This document shows positions 59,510 to 64,000 of a stretch of 64,000 nucleotides of DNA, piece by piece. The stretch's first letter is position 1; each line of letters opens with the position of its first letter. The notes under the pieces are model-generated. The model was not told the origin of the DNA. It searched no databases and saw nothing but the letters and a program-made list of their open reading frames with translations. The translations under genes and the position numbers were made by a program. This stretch comes from Girardinichthys multiradiatus. Its lineage: Eukaryota; Chordata; Actinopteri; Cyprinodontiformes; Goodeidae. The stretch lies in the NCBI RefSeq assembly GCF_021462225.1, contig NC_061798.1:26079320-26143319 (forward strand), given 5' to 3'.

Positions 59510-60889
59510 CAGTGCCTTGTGAAAGTACTCGGCCCCCTTGAACTGGTCAACCTCTTGCCACATTTCAGGCTTCAAACATAAAGATATAAAATTCAAATTT
59601 TTTGTGAAGAATCAACAAGTGGGACACAATCGTGAAGTGGAATGAAATTTATTGGATGTGTCAAACTTTTTAACAAATAAAAAACTGAAAAGTGAGGCGT
59701 GCAATATTATTCGGCCCCCTTGCATTAATACTTTGTAGCGCCACCCTGTGCTGCAATTACAGCTGCAAGTCTCTTGGGGTTTGTCTCTATCAGTTTTGCA
59801 CATCGAGAGACTGAAATTATTGCCCATTCTTCCTTGCAAAACAGCTGGAGCTCAGTGAGGTTGGATGGAGAGCGTTCGTGAACAGCAGTCTTCAGCTCTT
59901 TCCACAGATTCTTGATTGGATTCAGGTCTGGACTTTGACTTGGCCATTCCAACACCTGGATACGTTTATTTGTGTACCATTCCAGTGTAGATTTGGCTTT
60001 ATGTTTTGGATCATTGTCTTGTTGGAAGATAAATCTCCGTCCCATTCTCAGGTCTCTTGCAGACTCCAACAGGTTTTCTTCCAGAATGGGCCTGTATTTG
60101 GCCCCATCCATCTTCCCATCAATTTTGACCATCTTCCCTGTCCCTGCTGACGAAAAGTAGGCCCAAACCATGATGCTGCCACCACCATGTTTGACAGTGG
60201 GGATGGTGTGGTCAGGGTGGTGAGCTGTGTTGCTTTTACACCAAACATATCGTTTTTCATTGTGGCCAAACAGTTCAATTTTGGTTTCATCTGACCAGAG
60301 CACCTTCTTCCACATGTTTGGTGTGTCTCCCAGGTGGCTTGTGGCAAACTTTAAACAAGACTTTTTATGGATATCTTTGAGAAATGGCTTTCTTCTTGCC
60401 ACTCTTCCATAAAGGCCAGATTTGTGCAGTATACGACTGATTGTTGTCCTATGGACAGACTCTCCCACCTCAGCTGTAGATCTCTGCAGTTCCTCCAGAG
60501 TGATCATGGGCCTCTTGGCTGCATCTCTGATCAGTCTTCTCCTAGTTCGAGATGAAAGTTTAGAGGGACGGCCGGGTCTTGGTAGATTTGCAGTGGTCTG
60601 ATACTTCTTCCATGTCAATATGATTGCTTCGACAGTGCTCCTTGGGATGTTTAAAGCTTGGGAAATCTTTTTGTATCCAAATCCGGCTTTAAACTTCTCC
60701 ACAACAGTATCTCAGACCTGCCTGTTGTGTTCCTTGGTCTTCATGATGCTCGCTGTGCTTTGAACAGAACCCTGAGACTATCACAGAGCAGGTGCAAACA
60801 ATTTGAATTTTATATCTTTATGTCTGAAGCCTGAAATGTGGCAAGAGGTTGACCAATTCAAGGGGGCCGAGTACTTCCGCAAGGCACTG
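59510..60889 (-). mobile_element. Full-length Tc1-like element, third TIR type
   Basis: The element is 1380 bp flanked by TA (59508-59509 and 60890-60891). The TIRs start CAGTGCCTTGTGAAAGTACT on the left and CAGTGCCTTGCGGAAGTACT on the right, and match closely for about 88 bp. The transposase lies on the minus strand with two inactivating changes. Confidence 0.95.
59725..60744 (-). pseudogene. Tc1-like transposase with a stop and a catalytic Glu-to-Lys change
   Basis: The natural start is ATG 60744 (MKTKEHNRQV), followed at once by TGA at 60714-60712. From 60702 a 325-codon frame is open to 59725. The helix-turn-helix part shows YKKISQALNIPRSTVEAII. The catalytic blocks are LWSDETKIE and FQQDNDPKH, then SPDLNPIKNLW, where Lys replaces the expected Glu of DD34E. 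The total would be 339 residues, normal for Tc1. Even with the Met at 60702 used as start, the enzyme should lack catalysis. Confidence 0.93.
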
Positions 60890-60891
60890 TA

Positions 60892-61755
60892 TTAATGGTA
60901 TTAATGGTATTTTATTTTGCAGATCCACAATACCGTTCAAACTGTAGGTCATTGTTTTTTTTCAGTAGAAGTTAATTTTGTTGCTACTTAAAAGTAAAAC
61001 AATGTAGATAGAGTGAGGAAATCATACCCTTAACTGTTGGTAACAGCTACAAAAATTACGCATATTTATGTATTAACATTTTATATCAGCCTCATTAATT
61101 AAATATACTATTTTCTTTATGAGTCTCTAATGTATCAACAAACAATTTGAACACTTAATTCTTTCAGTCAGGGTGTCTAATTGCATACTTTACAGAAGGG
61201 AATAAAATGAATACATACAATAAATATGTATATGTATTTTTTCAGAATTACAATTCTGACACTTTAAAGAAAGAATGATTATATTGGAACTAGTCACTTA
61301 CATCAAGCATAAAAAGTTGACACTTGTTGAACAGTTTTTTTGTTGTTGTTTGTTTTGGAAACAAAGGATAAAAATGTGACACAGACCTGGAAATACCTCG
61401 CCTGAGGTCACTGGTGGAGGGCAGTGCAATGAGGAGAACACAAGTCCAAAGGTCAACATGGCAGCAAAGTTGCTGGTTATGCTCAGGATAGTCAGGAGGT
61501 AAATTACAGAATTATATGGAGACAGAGTGGGAGCAAATAATAAAATATGGATACTAAAGGCAGGACACATGAGGGAGTGCAGCAGTACATGTATGAGCCA
61601 CAACAAGAGGAAGATGACCTGAGTGAACAACCAAGAGACCGGCCACATGGCAACTTAGATTGGTATGTTGAGCCATTTGTTGGAATATTTGTTAATATGT
61701 AAGATGGGATGACTATTTTAGGTGTTTTTTGAGGTGGCTTTATATTTTGCCATGT
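60892..61755. other. Intergenic with an unrecognised hydrophobic minus-strand frame
   Basis: The frame 61648-61298 (minus) has two or three hydrophobic stretches (QVIFLLLWLIHVLLHSL; NSVIYLLTILSITSNFAAML). An AG at 61615-61614 and a GT after 61397 could make it an exon. I recognise no family. It could equally be chance. Confidence 0.25.
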
Positions 61756-62145
61756 CATTCATTCATTCATTCATCTTCTATACCGCTTATTCCAGAGTGG
61801 GTCACAGGGGAGCTGGTGCGTATCTCCAGCAGTCTACAGGTGAGAGGCGGGGTACACCCTGGACAGGTCGCCAGTCCATTGCAGGGCAACGCAGGGCAGT
61901 GCAGAACAAACAACAATGCACACACTCATTCACACCTAAGGGCAATTTAGAGAGACCAATTAACCTGATTAACAGTCATGTTTTTGCACTGTGGGAGGAA
62001 GCCAGAGTACCCAGTGAGAACCCACGCATGCACGGGGAGAACATGCAAACTCCATGCAGAAAGACCCCCAGCCGGGAGTCGAACCCAAGACCTTCTTGCT
62101 GCAAGGCAACAGTGCTACCAACCGTGGCACCGTGCAGCCCATTTT
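61756..62145 (-). mobile_element. tRNA-like SINE with a GAATG tail
   Basis: On the minus strand it starts GGGCTGCACGGTGCCACGG and has box A-like TTGGTAGCACTGTTGCC and box B-like GGTTCGACTCCC. The body includes TGCATGTTCTCCCCGTGCAT and GGGTGTACCCCGCCTCTCAC. The 3' end is a short GAATG tail (five CATTC units at 61756-61775). It is a widespread fish repeat. A tail fragment is at 44207-44301. Confidence 0.8.
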
Positions 62146-64000
62146 TTGCCATGTCAATATTATTTAAAGTGATCTTTTACCGACATGTTTATGCAACAAG
62201 CAGAAAGGTTTCCAACAAACAAACAAACGTCTTCTTGAGAAGCTATCTCAGTGGTGGTATTTAAATAAAGCATGCTCCTAATCTCTATCTTTCATGACAA
62301 CAAATTATATGGGAATGGGATGAGAATAATTTGTTGTTTATTAGCTGGACAGTAAGACTAAACTTACAAGTTGCTCTATTTTCCATTTGTTTTATTTAAA
62401 TGAGCAACTACGTTGCAGACTTTTGTCAATGAGCTTTCAAATTATCCACGGTTAAAGAGATTAACCTTTTCCCCTAACTCATGTCTCTTGATTTTTATTT
62501 TCTCTTGCCTTTGGTCTTCCTTTCTGCTGTATAGCCTTGTCTTCCCTGTTGGAGTGTCTGGCTTGACAATTCCTTGTCCCATCTCACCCTTCCTCTTTTT
62601 GCCTCTCTTTTGCCCTCCCTTCTCTCCTTTATATGGGAGGGCAGGTTCAGGGGTCACCAATTACTCTAAGAGGGCTGAGAAAGTTGTATGGGCTCTGCCC
62701 TCTGGGCTGCCACGTTGTATTATCATCACTGAGGTTGCAGGTACACAGCAGCCACTGGTTCCCGGCACAACAGCCACAACCTTAGTCTAAGCACAGAATT
62801 GTACAGGCTCAGCTAAGTTCAAACTGTTCTCATGCCTGGATGGATGGCTGGCTCCTAGTCTGCCTCACTCTCTTACTGACCTACTAGGCAGAACTAATAT
62901 GTGCGTCTAGACTTCAGAAAACTCTGCTACGTGACCATAGGCACAAGGGTAGTATGTGTGCAAATAGTTCACTCAATCTGTTGTGATAGGCTCACAGAAG
63001 CATTGTGTTAAAAAATGGAAATAATGGGAATTGAGCAATGTGAAGTTGATCATAGGGTTACTGCATGGACTACAAGTGCCTATCTGTAAAAACAATGGAG
63101 GTGATGTATAATTGCATATAATAGAGGTGGAAGACTACTTATTGACCTGAGGCAGTGATGTCTATAAATTACTTTTCTGTCTGTCCAAACAAACTGCTCA
63201 CCTTCAAATTCAAGTCATCAATTTTCTTACAGTAGCACATTTTGTTTGTTCTCAGGGAAGATATGTAACATAAATACCTTTACTACTCTTAAAATAGCTT
63301 GTTGACAAATTTCTACACATTACATTAAACATCATCCATTTGTTTTGACATTAGCCCTGTTCATTAAGCCAAATCCTGGCTGAACTGAACATAAATGGAC
63401 AGATTGAAAACAGAGGGTTTACACCTGGCTTTAAAATCAATTCTGAGTGATTAGACCTCAGTTACCTGCTCAGGATGCAAACAGACACATTGTCATTTCC
63501 CACAGTCAACGGTCCATCCAATGAGAACACAAATAAGTCCTATCTATATTGAGAACATAATAGGTACAGATGAGTTACATTTTTTGCAGATATTTATCGC
63601 AGAAAAATTATGAAAGTAATTATATGACCTAAGCAATGCAAAATTGGAGAAACAAAGTAACAAAGTTGTTTTCACAGAACACTTAAAGGTGGGATTTAGA
63701 CTTCTTTGGCCTTCTCTTTGTTTTCCTAAAGGTCTAATGCAGAACATGGGCTTGAAGTCAACCTGCTGTTATCCCTTTAAGCTGCCAAGCAGGGAATGCC
63801 ATCCCTGTAGCCTGATTTATGAACAGGTAAGCCAGATTTGCTGAACAAGAGTGTGACATAGCACCACATAGTGAAGTATGCCAAGACAGAACAGATTAGT
63901 GGATTTCATCCATGGATTGTTTCTTCAGCAACAATGACACTTGAAAATGTCATGGAGCAGGGGGTCAGTGCTCCATGATGTAGGAATGTCTAGCAGCAGT
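62146..64000. other. Intergenic, nothing recognised
   Basis: A 125-codon plus frame at 62413-62790 lies in a pyrimidine-rich stretch and has low-complexity composition. No gene or mobile element is assigned to the window end. Confidence 0.45.

Noticed and set aside
62413..62790. 125-codon plus-strand frame near the window end
   Set aside because: It is a pyrimidine-rich low-complexity stretch giving runs of Phe, Leu, Ser and Pro. No family was recognised.

Overview
The window is chromosomal DNA of a ray-finned fish, probably a percomorph teleost. The reasons are spliced vertebrate genes with GT-AG introns, AT-rich introns full of Tc1/mariner elements, fish-type LINE and SINE fragments, and long CA/TATC microsatellites. 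The species cannot be fixed from the sequence alone. I see no bacterial, viral or CRISPR feature.

Four protein-coding genes lie head to tail on the + strand. First is the 3' half of a type II phosphatidylinositol 4-kinase beta gene (pi4k2b, seven exons, 1070-7922, poly(A) signal near 9096). About 1 kb further on is a secreted HtrA-family serine protease (htra3, IGFBP-Kazal-protease-PDZ, 10145-17764). After about 18 kb of transposon-rich DNA comes an orphan class A GPCR of the GPR26/GPR78 pair (gpr78, three exons, about 36573-39356). Last is carboxypeptidase Z (cpz, frizzled CRD plus M14 metallocarboxypeptidase, twelve exons, 41565-52773). From general knowledge, HTRA3, GPR78 and CPZ lie close together on human 4p16.1 and their relatives HTRA1, GPR26 and CPXM2 lie together on 10q26, so the fish order keeps an old vertebrate block. 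HTRA3 and CPZ are both extracellular and act on matrix or growth-factor signalling, but nothing here shows co-regulation.

The rest is mostly mobile DNA. Three full-length Tc1-like elements with different terminal repeats are present. The one at 4066-5675 has one nonsense codon. The one at 56739-58008 has an uninterrupted 343-codon transposase with DD36E spacing. The one at 59510-60889 has a stop codon and a Lys in place of the third catalytic acid. An internally deleted copy of the first lies at 51796-52496. The DD36E element sits inside an older Tc1-type element (55791-58088). A LINE in the last cpz intron (48779-51497) is rearranged by an internal inversion with a 17-bp palindromic junction. 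Many older Tc1 relics, LINE pieces and tRNA-like SINEs fill introns and intergenic DNA. From 53.4 kb to the end no host gene is recognised.

I did not find evidence for a novel multi-gene system. The best leads are the intact nested DD36E transposon, the inverted LINE, a 66-unit perfect TATC repeat 66 bp upstream of the 33-bp exon carrying the htra3 catalytic serine, and an optional 48-bp htra3 exon.
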